NCBI GenBank assembly: GCA_020637365.1
Contig: JACJWE010000001.1
Location: 1,208,001-1,272,000 of the forward strand
DNA length: 64,000 nucleotides
Direction: 5' to 3'
Source: Acidimicrobiia bacterium
Lineage (GTDB): Bacteria > Actinomycetota > Acidimicrobiia > IMCC26256 > JAGNEX01
A model generated the notes under the pieces. The model was not told the DNA's origin. It saw only the letters and a program-made list of their open reading frames with translations, and did no database searches. Position numbers and translations under genes: made by a program. Shown here in pieces: positions 44,710-54,417 of the stretch. Within the stretch, counting starts at the first letter, position 1. Every line of letters begins with the position of its first letter.

Positions 44710-44746
44710 AACGTGGAGCACCTGGTCACCTTGGTGCTCCACGTTT
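44710..44746 (+). terminator. Terminator hairpin after tmRNA
   Basis: AACGTGGAGCAC pairs with GTGCTCCACGTT (12 bp), followed by TCGTTCC. A strong stem with a weak T tail. Confidence 0.75.
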
Positions 44747-44858
44747 CGTTCCCCGCGCCTTTTGATAGCCTCGGGCGCATGTACCACCTGCCGCCACCGG
44801 TGCACGCCGGCACCCCAAGCCTGCGGACCGAGGTCCCCGACCGGGTTGTCGTGCGTGC

Positions 44859-45317
44859 CTATGGAGCTTTGGAGCCTTGATCGTCGTGTGCGGGGGGCGG
44901 ACCCCAGGGCTGTTTGACTTCGCCGGGCCGCAGTGGGTTCATGCACGTATCGATGGCCGTCCACTGAACCTTGGACAAGGGGTAATAGAACACGGGCATG
45001 CAGATCGCCACGACCAGACAGATCGCCACCAAGCGTCCGACGGGGAGATCAGGGTAGGTCGCGATCACGCTCACGATGATCGTGATCAGCAACACCCCGA
45101 ACGACATGATGGTGTTGATGCCCAGCGCACCCGACCAATGCCCGGGTTCACGTTCGAACTTCAGATCGCATTGCGGGCAGCGATCGACCATGACGAACCA
45201 GCGGCGAAACAACTTGCCCGACCCGCAGGCAGGACATTGGCGGATCACGCCCCGGCTCAGCTTGGTCGTCTTGCTCGCTTCATGAAATGAAGGCGCCGCC
45301 GTTTCGGTTTGCTGCAT
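44859..45317 (-). CDS. DUF983 family membrane protein
   Basis: 152 residues. A zinc-ribbon-like N-terminus (RQCPACGSGKLFRRW...DRCPQCDLKFEREPGHW) is followed by two membrane helices (about 68-88 and 93-112), the layout of DUF983. The role is unknown. Confidence 0.85.
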   Translation of the reverse strand: MQQTETAAPSFHEASKTTKLSRGVIRQCPACGSGKLFRRWFVMVDRCPQCDLKFEREPGHWSGALGINTIMSFGVLLITIIVSVIATYPDLPVGRLVAICLVVAICMPVFYYPLSKVQWTAIDTCMNPLRPGEVKQPWGPPPAHDDQGSKAP

Positions 45318-45607
45318 GATCGCCCCGCCAGATGGAAATCGGCGGAAGATTCATCCGCCCTCCCGAGTAACGTATCCCCTCGCGCGCAGCCACATCAGTT
45401 CGAAGCAGCGGGTAGCCCATCCGCGGACAGCAGCCGGTTACCCCCATGTGCACAACGGCTCCGAGCTTGGATCGGTCACGCGTCCGGGGGAGGGCTGCGG
45501 CATGCAGCGGCCGGTTCGATCCCGGCCACGGAGCAATGTCTCGCCTTGCCACCGAAACGTTCGGTTGCCGTGCGAGTCTCCAGCACTAACGAGATAGGAC
45601 ACACCAT
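45318..45607 (+). other. 290-bp divergent intergenic region and ahcY leader
   Basis: No gene is seen. The region is rich in hairpins: GCTGC-GGCAT-GCAGC, GGCCGG-TTCGATC-CCGGCC and ACCGAA-CGT-TTCGGT-like pairs. Part of it (45463-45540) mimics a tRNA T arm and acceptor but lacks a proper anticodon arm. It could be a structured 5' UTR; I could not match it to known SAM or SAH riboswitches. Confidence 0.4.
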
Positions 45608-47071
45608 ATGTCTAGTGAGCAACGACCAGTTCTCGATCCATCTGAGTTTCGGGTCGCAGACCTGTCGCTCGCCGACTTCGGACGCAAAGAGCTCGACCTC
45701 GCCGAAGTCGAAATGCCCGGTCTCATGGCCCTTCGTGAACGGTACGCGGCCAGCGCGCCCCTCGCCGGCGCTCGAATCACCGGTTCGCTGCACATGACCG
45801 TCCAGACCGCCGTTCTCATTGAAACGCTCGTCGACCTCGGCGCAGATGTTCGATGGGCGTCGTGCAACATCTTCTCCACCCAGGACCATGCCGCTGCCGC
45901 TGTCGTGGTCGGGCGCCACGGCACCGTCACGGAGCCCCGCGGCGTTCCCGTGTTCGCTTGGAAGGGCGAAACCCTCGAAGAGTACTGGTGGTGCACCGAA
46001 CGAGCGCTCGACTGGCCGGGCGACGATGGGCCCACGCTGATCGTCGACGACGGCGGAGACGCCACCTTGCTCATCCACTGGGGCGCAGAATATGAAGGTA
46101 AGGGCGAGGCCCCTGACATCAATGATGCCGAGTCGCCGGATGAAGCGCTCGTTCTCGAACTCATCGGTCGGTCGATGCGCACCGATGGACAACGTTTCAC
46201 CCGCATGGCCGCCGGAATCAAGGGCGTCTCCGAAGAGACCACCACCGGTGTTGCCCGCCTGTACCAAATGCAGACCGCAGGCACGCTGCTGTTCCCCGCA
46301 ATCAACGTCAACGACTCGGTCACCAAATCCAAGTTCGACAATCTGTACGGATGCCGCCACTCCCTGATCGACGGCATCGCTCGCGCCACCGACGTCATGA
46401 TGGGTGGCAAGGTTGCGGTCGTGTGCGGATACGGCGATGTCGGCAAGGGATGCGCGCAGTCCCTTCGCGGTCAGGGTGCACGCGTCGTCGTCACCGAAAT
46501 CGACCCGATCTGTGCCCTCCAGGCAGCGATGGAAGGCTACGAAGTTGTCCAGCTCGAAGATGTCGTGCCGACCGCGGACATCTTCATCACCGCGACCGGC
46601 AACAAGGACATCATCACCGCCGACCACATGGCGGCGATGAAGCACAACGCCATCGTCGGCAACATTGGCCATTTCGACAATGAAATCGACATGGCGGGCC
46701 TCGCCAAAGTCGACGGTATCGAGCGCCAGCAGGTCAAGCCACAAACAGACCAGTGGATCTTCCCCGATGGGCACGCCGTCATCATTCTCGCCGAAGGTCG
46801 TTTGTTGAACCTGGGCTGCGCGACCGGGCATCCGAGTTTCGTGATGAGCGCAAGCTTCACCAACCAGGTCTTGGCACAAATGGAGCTGCAGGCAAGCGCT
46901 GGCGACTACGACAACGAGGTATATCGGCTGCCCAAGCACCTCGACGAAGAAGTAGCACGTCTCCATCTGGACAAGCTCGGCGTTCGGCTCACCACCCTGT
47001 CCCAGTCCCAGTCCGACTATCTAGGCATTCCCGTCGACGGTCCCTATAAGCCAGAGCATTACAAGTACTGA
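45608..47071 (+). CDS. ahcY: Adenosylhomocysteinase
   Basis: 487 residues. SAH hydrolase converts S-adenosylhomocysteine to adenosine and homocysteine with bound NAD, clearing the by-product of methylation. The substrate domain has RITGSLHMTVQTAVLIETL and ASCNIFSTQDHAAA; the NAD domain has VCGYGDVGKGCAQSLRG and ATGNKDIITADHM. The C-terminal PYKPEHYKY that closes over the cofactor is present. Length and motifs are complete. A weak site (AGGA) precedes the ATG. Confidence 0.96.
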   Translation: MSSEQRPVLDPSEFRVADLSLADFGRKELDLAEVEMPGLMALRERYAASAPLAGARITGSLHMTVQTAVLIETLVDLGADVRWASCNIFSTQDHAAAAVVVGRHGTVTEPRGVPVFAWKGETLEEYWWCTERALDWPGDDGPTLIVDDGGDATLLIHWGAEYEGKGEAPDINDAESPDEALVLELIGRSMRTDGQRFTRMAAGIKGVSEETTTGVARLYQMQTAGTLLFPAINVNDSVTKSKFDNLYGCRHSLIDGIARATDVMMGGKVAVVCGYGDVGKGCAQSLRGQGARVVVTEIDPICALQAAMEGYEVVQLEDVVPTADIFITATGNKDIITADHMAAMKHNAIVGNIGHFDNEIDMAGLAKVDGIERQQVKPQTDQWIFPDGHAVIILAEGRLLNLGCATGHPSFVMSASFTNQVLAQMELQASAGDYDNEVYRLPKHLDEEVARLHLDKLGVRLTTLSQSQSDYLGIPVDGPYKPEHYKY

Positions 47072-47091
47072 TCGCGGGGTCTCCGCCGCAG

Positions 47092-49221
47092 CTACCCGGT
47101 AGCGCTGTGTCGAGCACCCTGTCGCTCACGGCCCTCCCGTGCGATCCAGCGAGTCGCTGGATCGGCGGAGGGGCCAACGCTGAGAACCAACTCGCCGCCC
47201 GAGCGGGCACGCCATGTCGTCACCGTCGCAGCATCTGCTCGAAGTGACGCCACCGCATGGCCACCTGCGGGCACGACGAGCTTGGTGAACCCGGCGAGTG
47301 TCGCTACAGAGTCCGTCGCCGAACCCAACCGCTGATCGACATAGAGCTGGACGACCTCGGTTGCGTCGCGCTCGGCCGAATTGGTGAGCGGGACCCTGAT
47401 CTCGATCCCGCCACCGGGTTGTTGGACAGCCTCAGGACGCCCCCAGTGCGCTGACGCGTATCCCAACCCGAACCCAAACCAGAACTGCGGTTCGTAACCC
47501 TCGTGGATCATGTGGCGATAGCCGTGAAACGGGCCGTAGCGGATGTGGCGGGTCCACCGTTTAAACGGCGGGAGTTGAGCGGTGCTGCGCGGCCATGTGC
47601 ACGGCAACCTGCCCGCTGGTTCAGCATCCCCGAACAGGATCTCGGCAATCGCGTCGCCGCCTCGGTGGCCGGGATACCACGCCATCACGAGACTCGCCAC
47701 GGAGTCGAGCCATTCATCGACCAAGATCGGCGCGCCGCCGATCAAGACGACGATGGTGTTGTCGACGGTCGCCGCGACATCCCTGATCAACGTCTTATCT
47801 GAGGTGGAGAGGTCGAGCTGTGAACGATCCCCCCCTCGAAAGCCCAGAAACTCGCCCTCATCGTCATGTGAGAGACCGACGACGACAACAGCACAATCAG
47901 CACCACGCACCAGCGTCTCGACCAGATCGGGGCGTGCCGCCGACACATTGCGGACCGTCATCCCCTTTTGACGAGCCAGGGCGCTGAGACCATCGGCGAT
48001 ACTGGTGACGTTCTGAGCATGCACCCATGACGATCCATGATCGCCTGTGTTGTCCCCCCGAGCGAGTGGCCCGCAAATCGCCAAGACCCGGTCCTGATCT
48101 GGGCGAAGCGGCAGTGATGTTCGACCGTCCAGTTCGGTGTTGCGAAGCAGCACAATGCCCTGGCGGGCAACCTCCTGGGCGAGGTCTACGTGAGCGTCAC
48201 ACCCGACGGCGTCCGGCGAGTAGCGCTCGGGTGCGGTCGAGCGAGAGCGAAGAGCGCCGAGCAGTTGTGAACGCACGATGCGATGCGCACTCACGCGTGC
48301 AGCAACATCATCTCGGGTCTCCTCCGCCATCCATGTCGCGACCTTGCGCATACGCCACGCGAACGGCATTTCCATATCCTGACCTGCTCGAAGCGCCGCC
48401 CGCCCGTGACGGACACCAAAGAGAAAGTCGGTCAGGACGAAACCGCGAAACCCCCACGACTCTTTGAGCACATCGGTCAACAACCCATGGTGTTCACCGG
48501 CCCAAATGCCATTGACCTTGTTGTAAGCGCTCATCACTGCATCGACGCCAGCGTCGACGCAGTCTCGGAAATGAGGCAGGTAGATCTCGTTGAGATCGCG
48601 CTCGTCGATCTGAACATCGATAATCCATCGAGAGTTCTCAACGGAGTTCGCCGCAAAATGCTTGACACATGTCATGACGTGCCGTTGTGAGCCGGTGATC
48701 ACGGCTCGTCCCATCTGACCGAGCAGATGGGGATCTTCGCCGTAGGTCTCTTGAGCCCTCCCCCAGGCCGGGTGCCGCAGCACGTTGACACAGACACCGG
48801 CAAAGAGGTTGGCGCCGGACGCTACCGCTTCGATGCCGATCGCCTCACCGACTCGTTCTTCGAGTTCGGGCAAGAATGTCGCGGCGCGGGCCATCGGCAC
48901 CGGAAAGCTGGTCGCCTCGCCGATCACCACACCCCGGGGACCGTCCGAGAATCGAACGCCGGGAAGTCCGAGTCGGTCGATCTGGCCAGCGACGATCGGA
49001 CCGTCGTTGTAGAGCCGGGCCATGGCGATGGTGCCGCGGATAAGCGGATCGTCGCCGGTCATGATGTGGCCAATATCGGCGGGGCTCATCAGATCGACAA
49101 GTTCGTTCGCGACCACGTCGGCGAGGTCGCCATCGTCGAGTTGAGGATGTGTCGTCCTGCCGACGTCGAGTCGTTCGAGAAGTGTCCCCCACACTCCCCC
49201 TATCGGCGTCTCGTTTCGCAT
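47092..49221 (-). CDS. Glycoside hydrolase family 3 protein (beta-glucosidase-like)
   Basis: 709 residues, no signal peptide, so probably cytosolic. The (beta/alpha)8 domain has GVRFSDGPRGVVIGEATSFP, NVLRHPAWGRAQETYGEDP, CVKHFAANSVENSR (K-H-F motif) and the nucleophile Asp in GFVLTDFLFGV (the family usually has TDW or SDW). The second domain has GIVLLRNTELDGRTSLPL and VVVVGLSHDDEGEFLGFRGGDR, then the C-terminal fibronectin type III-like domain. It likely cleaves beta-glucosides or related oligosaccharides. GGGAG precedes the ATG. Confidence 0.9.
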   Translation of the reverse strand: MRNETPIGGVWGTLLERLDVGRTTHPQLDDGDLADVVANELVDLMSPADIGHIMTGDDPLIRGTIAMARLYNDGPIVAGQIDRLGLPGVRFSDGPRGVVIGEATSFPVPMARAATFLPELEERVGEAIGIEAVASGANLFAGVCVNVLRHPAWGRAQETYGEDPHLLGQMGRAVITGSQRHVMTCVKHFAANSVENSRWIIDVQIDERDLNEIYLPHFRDCVDAGVDAVMSAYNKVNGIWAGEHHGLLTDVLKESWGFRGFVLTDFLFGVRHGRAALRAGQDMEMPFAWRMRKVATWMAEETRDDVAARVSAHRIVRSQLLGALRSRSTAPERYSPDAVGCDAHVDLAQEVARQGIVLLRNTELDGRTSLPLRPDQDRVLAICGPLARGDNTGDHGSSWVHAQNVTSIADGLSALARQKGMTVRNVSAARPDLVETLVRGADCAVVVVGLSHDDEGEFLGFRGGDRSQLDLSTSDKTLIRDVAATVDNTIVVLIGGAPILVDEWLDSVASLVMAWYPGHRGGDAIAEILFGDAEPAGRLPCTWPRSTAQLPPFKRWTRHIRYGPFHGYRHMIHEGYEPQFWFGFGLGYASAHWGRPEAVQQPGGGIEIRVPLTNSAERDATEVVQLYVDQRLGSATDSVATLAGFTKLVVPAGGHAVASLRADAATVTTWRARSGGELVLSVGPSADPATRWIAREGRERQGARHSATG

Positions 49222-49364
49222 CTCGTCACTCCCGTTGTCGGGCTACACGATGCCACATCGACCGATGGGTGGACGCTCAGAGGTCCACACTCTGAGGTTC
49301 CCGTCCATTGGCCCCGCCCTGAACACTGCTGAAACGCAGCGTCGACTCCTCCGCAGAGGTGGCG

Positions 49365-50438
49365 TCAGACGTTGAATCGGAACTCGCAGACGTCGCCGTC
49401 TTGAACCACGTAGTCCTTGCCTTCTATTCGGACCAGGCCTGCGTCCTTGGCCGCGGACCAAGACCCCGAGTTGAGCAGCGCTTCCCAGTCGATCACGGCG
49501 GCGCGTATGAACCCTCGCTCGAAATCGGTGTGGATGCGGCCCGCCGCTTGAGGCGCTTTGGACCCTTCACGGAACGTCCATGCCCGGCTTTCTTTCTCGC
49601 CGGTCGTGAGGAAGGTCCGCAACCCAAGTCGGTGGTAGGCGGCGGGAACGAACCGCATCAACGCGCCTTCACCCAGGGCGTAGGCGTCGAGCATCTCGAG
49701 ACGGTCATCTTCGTCGAGCGTCATCGCCTCCGCTTCGATCTGGACGCTCAATGCGATGACGTCGGCGCCAGGAATCGCGTCGCGAACGGGTGCTGCTAGG
49801 TCGTCGGCCCGTTCAAGATCATCCTCACCAACGTTGACGACGGCGAGGACTGGCTTGTTCGTTAACAAAAAGTGAGGCGCCAAGACCGCCCGCTGGTCAT
49901 CTTTGAGCGGCGCTCGAAACAGGGGCACTCCATCGGAGAGATACGACAGGGCGGCATCGAGTGCTTCGACCTCTTCGGCCAACGTTGGATCGAGCCGCGA
50001 TTGTTTGCGCTTGCGTTCGATACGGTGCTCGACCGATTCGAGGTCGGCCAGAGCGAGTTCGGTCTCGACGATGCTCAGATGTTCGAGCGGATCGGAGGGT
50101 CCGGGTACATCTTCATCCTCAAAGGCGCGCAACACAAAGACGATCGCGTCGACTTCTCGGATACCGGCGAGGAACTTGTTGCCGAGTCCTTCGCCCTTGT
50201 GGGCACCTTCGACCAGACCTCCGATATCGACAAATTCGACCGAGGTATGTACGACCTTTTTCGACTTGCTCATCTCGGCGAGGCGATCGAGTCGAGAATC
50301 TGGCACCTTTGCGACACCGACGTTTGGGTCCGTCGTCGCAAAGGCGTACGGCGCGGCGAGTGCCCCACCACCGGCGAGGGCATTGAACAGTGACGACTTG
50401 CCAGCGTTGGGCAGTCCTACAAATCCGAAGCGTTCCAC
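49365..50438 (-). CDS. ychF: Redox-regulated ATPase YchF (Obg family)
   Basis: 357 residues. P-loop GLPNAGKSSLFNAL, switch EFVDIGGLVEGAHKGEGLGNKFL, and the altered base-specificity motif NVGE in place of NKxD, which makes YchF prefer ATP. The C-terminal TGS domain ends DYVVQDGDVCEFRFNV. It is a conserved ribosome-associated ATPase involved in stress response. The start is a GTG; no strong ribosome binding site is visible. Confidence 0.95.
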   Translation of the reverse strand: MERFGFVGLPNAGKSSLFNALAGGGALAAPYAFATTDPNVGVAKVPDSRLDRLAEMSKSKKVVHTSVEFVDIGGLVEGAHKGEGLGNKFLAGIREVDAIVFVLRAFEDEDVPGPSDPLEHLSIVETELALADLESVEHRIERKRKQSRLDPTLAEEVEALDAALSYLSDGVPLFRAPLKDDQRAVLAPHFLLTNKPVLAVVNVGEDDLERADDLAAPVRDAIPGADVIALSVQIEAEAMTLDEDDRLEMLDAYALGEGALMRFVPAAYHRLGLRTFLTTGEKESRAWTFREGSKAPQAAGRIHTDFERGFIRAAVIDWEALLNSGSWSAAKDAGLVRIEGKDYVVQDGDVCEFRFNV

Positions 50439-50538
50439 GGCCGGGGAGGCTAGCAGTAGGGCGCCGCTCTACCCCCTCGAACCGACCGGCACGGACCTGC
50501 GCCGGTCAAGAGCACTATCATTCGCGACGGACACACAC

Positions 50539-50615
50539 GGTCTGGGGAGCCTTCGGGCTGAGAGGCGGCGACACCGCGACCCATGTACCTGATCTGGATC
50601 ATGCCAGCGGAGGAA
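50539..50615 (+). promoter_or_regulatory. TPP (THI-box) riboswitch
   Basis: The conserved elements are in order: GGGGAGCC, GGGCTGAGAGG, ACCTGATCTGGATCATGCCAGCG and the closing GGAGGAAG, matching the thiamine pyrophosphate aptamer. The ribosome binding site of the next gene (GGAGGAAG, 50609-50616) is part of the 3' end, so TPP binding should hide it and stop translation of the thiamine genes. Confidence 0.92.
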
Positions 50616-50620
50616 GCGCC

Positions 50621-51400
50621 GTGTCTCAGCAACGATGCGGACAACGTCCGCTGCAACACCCAGCCACCTACGTCCTGTTTAACGGCGGCGCGCGTGTCGC
50701 ACCGTCGTCATCGACCCGGGGCTTCATGACCGCATGGTGTGGACAGCACCCCATCTGGGTTGGGATCGACGGCGGTTCCCTCAGCGCCATCGAGTGGGGA
50801 CGCTCACCCGATGTGGTCATCGGCGACTTCGATTCGATGCCTGCTGTGACCCTCGATCACTTGCGTAGCGCCGGTGTCGAGACGGTGCGTGCGGCCACCG
50901 ACAAGAACGAGACCGACCTCGAACTCGCCCTCGATTGGGTTCGTTCGCAGTCGGTTGGGGCTGCCCAACCGGTTCGAGTCCTGGTCGTCGGACTCGATGG
51001 TGGACGGATCGATCATCTGATCACCGCGCTCGGTGTGCTGTGCTCACCGAGGTACGAGCTGTTCGAACTGGCGGCGCTCGGCAATGACGCCACCTATTTC
51101 GTCGTCCGCCACCGGGTGCTCTCCGTGGCTATGCCGGTCGGGACGACCTTCAGCCTCGTACCGATCCTGGGCGACGCATCGGCGGTCCGATGTTTGGGGG
51201 CGACCTGGCCGCTCGAGGATGAGGTTCTCCATGCTGGTGGCGGACGCGGGTGTTCCAATACGTCCTCAGCACCCGAGATCGCCGTTTCAGCTGGTGCTGG
51301 CGTTCTTGTACTCATCATCCCGGTGGGGAGCGACGGTCGACGACAGGCTTCGGTTGGTCGATCCTCACGCTTTGCCGAGAACGACCCCGATGGGCGGTGA
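50621..51400 (+). CDS. Thiamine pyrophosphokinase
   Basis: About 259 residues. The enzyme transfers pyrophosphate from ATP to thiamine to make TPP. Motifs: WVGIDGGSLSAIEWG, PDVVIGDFDSMPA, TDKNETDLELALDW and GLDGGRIDHLITALG, then the C-terminal TPK B1 domain (GTTFSLVPILGDASAVRCLG). The start GTG at 50621 is set by the riboswitch-embedded ribosome binding site; a longer in-frame extension would overlap the riboswitch. The last 25 residues look less typical and a late frameshift is possible. Confidence 0.9.
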   Translation: MSQQRCGQRPLQHPATYVLFNGGARVAPSSSTRGFMTAWCGQHPIWVGIDGGSLSAIEWGRSPDVVIGDFDSMPAVTLDHLRSAGVETVRAATDKNETDLELALDWVRSQSVGAAQPVRVLVVGLDGGRIDHLITALGVLCSPRYELFELAALGNDATYFVVRHRVLSVAMPVGTTFSLVPILGDASAVRCLGATWPLEDEVLHAGGGRGCSNTSSAPEIAVSAGAGVLVLIIPVGSDGRRQASVGRSSRFAENDPDGR

Positions 51401-51523
51401 GCTGGCCGCGCTCGACGACAGCGGCACCAGCGGCGCCCCCCTCCGCCGACCCTTCCAACAACCGGTCCACCGATGATCGCCGGGCGCCACGCTCGACGAG
51501 CCACTTCTCAGAAGGAGACCACC

Positions 51524-52687
51524 GTGACAAGATCGACCTCGCTCCCATCCCTTCGAGGGCTCGCTCTCTTCGCCGCATCGTGCAGCGTGTTGATCGCTCT
51601 CGCCAGCTGTTCCAACGACGACGCCAACTCCGGTGAGACCCGCTCGGGTGACACGTCGGTGACCTCGGAGGTCGGCTCAGAGGTCGGCTCCGACACCGAC
51701 CGGGGACCGACCGGTGAAGACTCCACGGTGGTCCGCGTCCTCGTTCACGACTCGGTCGCCATCGATTCCGACGTTCTCCAGTCATTTGAGGAAGAACACG
51801 CGGTGTCGATCGAGCTGATCCCGGCCGGTGATGCGGGTGCAATGGTCAACCAGGCAGTTCTCACCAAAGGCGAGCCGATCGCCGATGTCATTTACGGTTT
51901 GGACAACACCTTCCTTCCCGTCGCCATCGCCAACGACGTCCTGACCCCGTGGACCGGAACGATCGACGGGGTCGACTCGATCGAACCCGATCTCACCGCT
52001 GGGATTGCTGATGTACCGGTGATCCCCGTCGACTTCGGCGATGTCTGCATCAACGCCGACGTCGAAGCGATGCAGGCCGCTGGCCTAGACATGCCAGAAA
52101 CACTCGCTGACCTTGCGTCTCCCACCTACGCTCCCCTGCTCGTCATCGAAGATCCTCGGCAATCGTCACCCGGGTTGTCGTTTCTTCTCGCCTCCTTCGC
52201 TGAACTCGGCGAAGGGTCCTGGGAGACCTACTGGACGGACCTGGCGAACAACGGTGTCCTCGTTGCGGGGAGTTGGGAGACGGCCTACTTCGACGAGTTC
52301 TCCGGCGGCGGCGACGGCGACCGCCCCCTGGTCGTGTCCTATTCAACCTCGCCCGCCGCTGACGCTGTCTACGCCGAGGAGCCCGTCGACCACGTGGGTA
52401 CCATCAACCTCGACCGCACCTGCGTGCGCCAGGTCGAGTATGCAGGCATCCTCAAGGGAACCGATATTCCCGAAGAGGCTGGCGAGGTGTTGAGCTTCTT
52501 CCTGAGCACGCCATTCCAAGAGCGGATCGCCACCGACATGTTCATGTATCCAGCGCGCGGCGACGTTGCGCTGCCCGCCGAGTTCGAGCGATTCGCTCCC
52601 CCGCCGGCGGATCCGCTCCCGATGCCTTCGGTCAGCCCCGACCAACGCGATGAACTGTTGCGGACCTGGGCCGATCTGATGGGTTAG
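51524..52687 (+). CDS. thiB: Thiamine ABC transporter substrate-binding lipoprotein
   Basis: About 387 residues. A signal peptide with lipobox LASC (Cys near residue 30), an acidic Ser/Thr spacer, then the periplasmic-binding fold: VVRVLVHDSVAIDSDVLQSF, ADVIYGLDNTFLPVAIANDVL, VIPVDFGDVCINAD and VAGSWETAYFDEFSGGGDGDRPLVVSYSTSPA, all typical of the ThiB/TbpA family. It delivers thiamine to the permease encoded next. The GTG at 51524 has AGGAG upstream. It is downstream of thiamine pyrophosphokinase behind the TPP riboswitch. Confidence 0.9.
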   Translation: MTRSTSLPSLRGLALFAASCSVLIALASCSNDDANSGETRSGDTSVTSEVGSEVGSDTDRGPTGEDSTVVRVLVHDSVAIDSDVLQSFEEEHAVSIELIPAGDAGAMVNQAVLTKGEPIADVIYGLDNTFLPVAIANDVLTPWTGTIDGVDSIEPDLTAGIADVPVIPVDFGDVCINADVEAMQAAGLDMPETLADLASPTYAPLLVIEDPRQSSPGLSFLLASFAELGEGSWETYWTDLANNGVLVAGSWETAYFDEFSGGGDGDRPLVVSYSTSPAADAVYAEEPVDHVGTINLDRTCVRQVEYAGILKGTDIPEEAGEVLSFFLSTPFQERIATDMFMYPARGDVALPAEFERFAPPPADPLPMPSVSPDQRDELLRTWADLMG

Positions 52688-52689
52688 CC

Positions 52690-54417
52690 GTGCCACCCGC
52701 GCTCCGAGTGTCGGCACGATCGAGCATCGACCCCAGCGGCCGGATCCGATCGACCCAGCGGTTCCACCGCCTGGTTTGGTGGAGTCTTGCAGTGGGGGTC
52801 GTCGCCTTTGGCTTGGTGTTCTACTTGCTGCCGGTCAGCCACATGCTCGCCGACGGATTCTCGATGGCCGCATGGCACAAGGAGTTCGGCGACGGGCACG
52901 TCGGCGCGTTGATTCGATTCACGCTCTGGCAGGCGTCACTGTCGACTCTCGCTGCGTTGCTGTTGGCAATCGGCCCCGTCTGGGCGCTACGACGGCTCCG
53001 CTTTAGAGGGCGGAGCCTGGTCATGACCGTGATGTTGCTGCCTTTTGTCGTGCCGACCGTGGTCGCTGTGAGCGCAACGCTGGCGCTGTTTGGGGCAGAT
53101 GGCTGGCTTATGGGGCTCGTGCGGACCGTGTCGCTGGGACGGATCACCGACATCGATCCCCGAGGCCACACCTGGTCCATCGTCCTGGTGCACGCATGGT
53201 TCAACTTTGGCATGATCGCCCGCCTCGTCGTCGCATATGAGGGCGAGGCTGGCGCCAGACAAGACGAGGCAGCACAACTCCTTGGGGCATCCCCCTGGCG
53301 ACGCCTGCTGCGCATCACCGGGCCGCGTCTCGCCCCCGCATGGCGGGCTGGCGCTGCCCTCACGTTCTTGCTCTCCCTCGCGGCTTTCGCAACGGTGCTG
53401 CTGCTCGGCGGTACGAAACATGCGACGATCGAAACCGAGATCTTTCGAGAAACCACCCAGTTCCTCGCACTGGACCGTGCCGCCGTACTGGCCCTGATCC
53501 AGTTTGGGCTGGTCGCCACCGCCCTCCTGCTGATTCGCGGAAAGGGGTCCCCGTCCGAGTCCCGACCCCGCGCGGTCGGGGGCCGATCCGCCGGACTTGG
53601 CGGTCCCCAGAATGGGCTCCGCAACCTGCTGGCCGCGATCGTTTTGGCCACCACGGTTACCTTCGCGTTGGCACCTTTAGCTTCGCTTGTGATCGACGTC
53701 TTGAGACCCGCCGGATCCTGGGGTCTGGACGCCTTTCGATATCTAGGAACCGCACGGGCCAACACGACGGCGGCGTATGCGCCCGGCGAGGCGATCGCCA
53801 ACTCGCTGACCAACGCCGCCGTCGCGATGACGATCGCCATCGTCATCGGGGGGGCGGTCACCGCTCTTGCGACCAGGCGCGGTACCGGAGCCAAGCTGAT
53901 CGGCGCCATGAGCATTGCCCCACTGGTGACATCCCCGGTGACCTTGGGGTTTGGCATGATGCTCGCCTTCAGCGCGCCGCCCCTGGATTTCCGAAGCCGG
54001 TGGTGGCTCCTTCCCGTGGCGCATTCGCTGGTTGCAGTCCCGCTCGTCGTGCGAACGCTGATACCGGCGGTCGCCGGCCGCCGCACGGAATTGAGCGATG
54101 CCGCTCGAACCCTCGGCGCCAGCCCGCTGCGCCGTTGGTTTCGAATCGATCTACCGATTCTGGCACCCGCGATTGCTGTCAGCCTCGGGTTAGCCTTTGT
54201 CGTGTCTCTCGGGGAGTTTGGCGCATCGTCGTTTCTGGCCCGTCCACAACGCTTGACCGTGCCGATCGCCATCGGACGTGCGCTCGGACGACCCGGTGCA
54301 CGAAGCGTTCTCGACGCCCACGTGTTGTCACTGACTCTGGTCGGTGTCGCTTTGGGGGTGCTCCTCCTGGCCGAGATGGCCGCAGGATTGATACGGCGTG
54401 TTTCACGGGGTTCTTAG
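52690..54417 (+). CDS. thiP: Thiamine ABC transporter permease (ThiP-like, two fused units)
   Basis: 575 residues with about 12 helices in two permease units, each with the EAA loop that contacts the ATPase: DEAAQLLGASPWRRLLRITGP near 195 and SDAARTLGASPLRRWFRIDLP near 470. The double-unit layout is typical of FbpB/ThiP importers. The GTG start lies two bases after thiB. No ATPase (thiQ) follows; the next gene is a thioesterase. Confidence 0.9.
   Translation: MPPALRVSARSSIDPSGRIRSTQRFHRLVWWSLAVGVVAFGLVFYLLPVSHMLADGFSMAAWHKEFGDGHVGALIRFTLWQASLSTLAALLLAIGPVWALRRLRFRGRSLVMTVMLLPFVVPTVVAVSATLALFGADGWLMGLVRTVSLGRITDIDPRGHTWSIVLVHAWFNFGMIARLVVAYEGEAGARQDEAAQLLGASPWRRLLRITGPRLAPAWRAGAALTFLLSLAAFATVLLLGGTKHATIETEIFRETTQFLALDRAAVLALIQFGLVATALLLIRGKGSPSESRPRAVGGRSAGLGGPQNGLRNLLAAIVLATTVTFALAPLASLVIDVLRPAGSWGLDAFRYLGTARANTTAAYAPGEAIANSLTNAAVAMTIAIVIGGAVTALATRRGTGAKLIGAMSIAPLVTSPVTLGFGMMLAFSAPPLDFRSRWWLLPVAHSLVAVPLVVRTLIPAVAGRRTELSDAARTLGASPLRRWFRIDLPILAPAIAVSLGLAFVVSLGEFGASSFLARPQRLTVPIAIGRALGRPGARSVLDAHVLSLTLVGVALGVLLLAEMAAGLIRRVSRGS

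Noticed and set aside
44283..44964. Minus-strand frames over the tmRNA
   Set aside because: They are shadows of the structured RNA gene.
45463..45540. tRNA gene in the ahcY leader
   Set aside because: The ends and T arm look right and length is 77, but there is no valid D arm, no seven-base anticodon loop and no U33.
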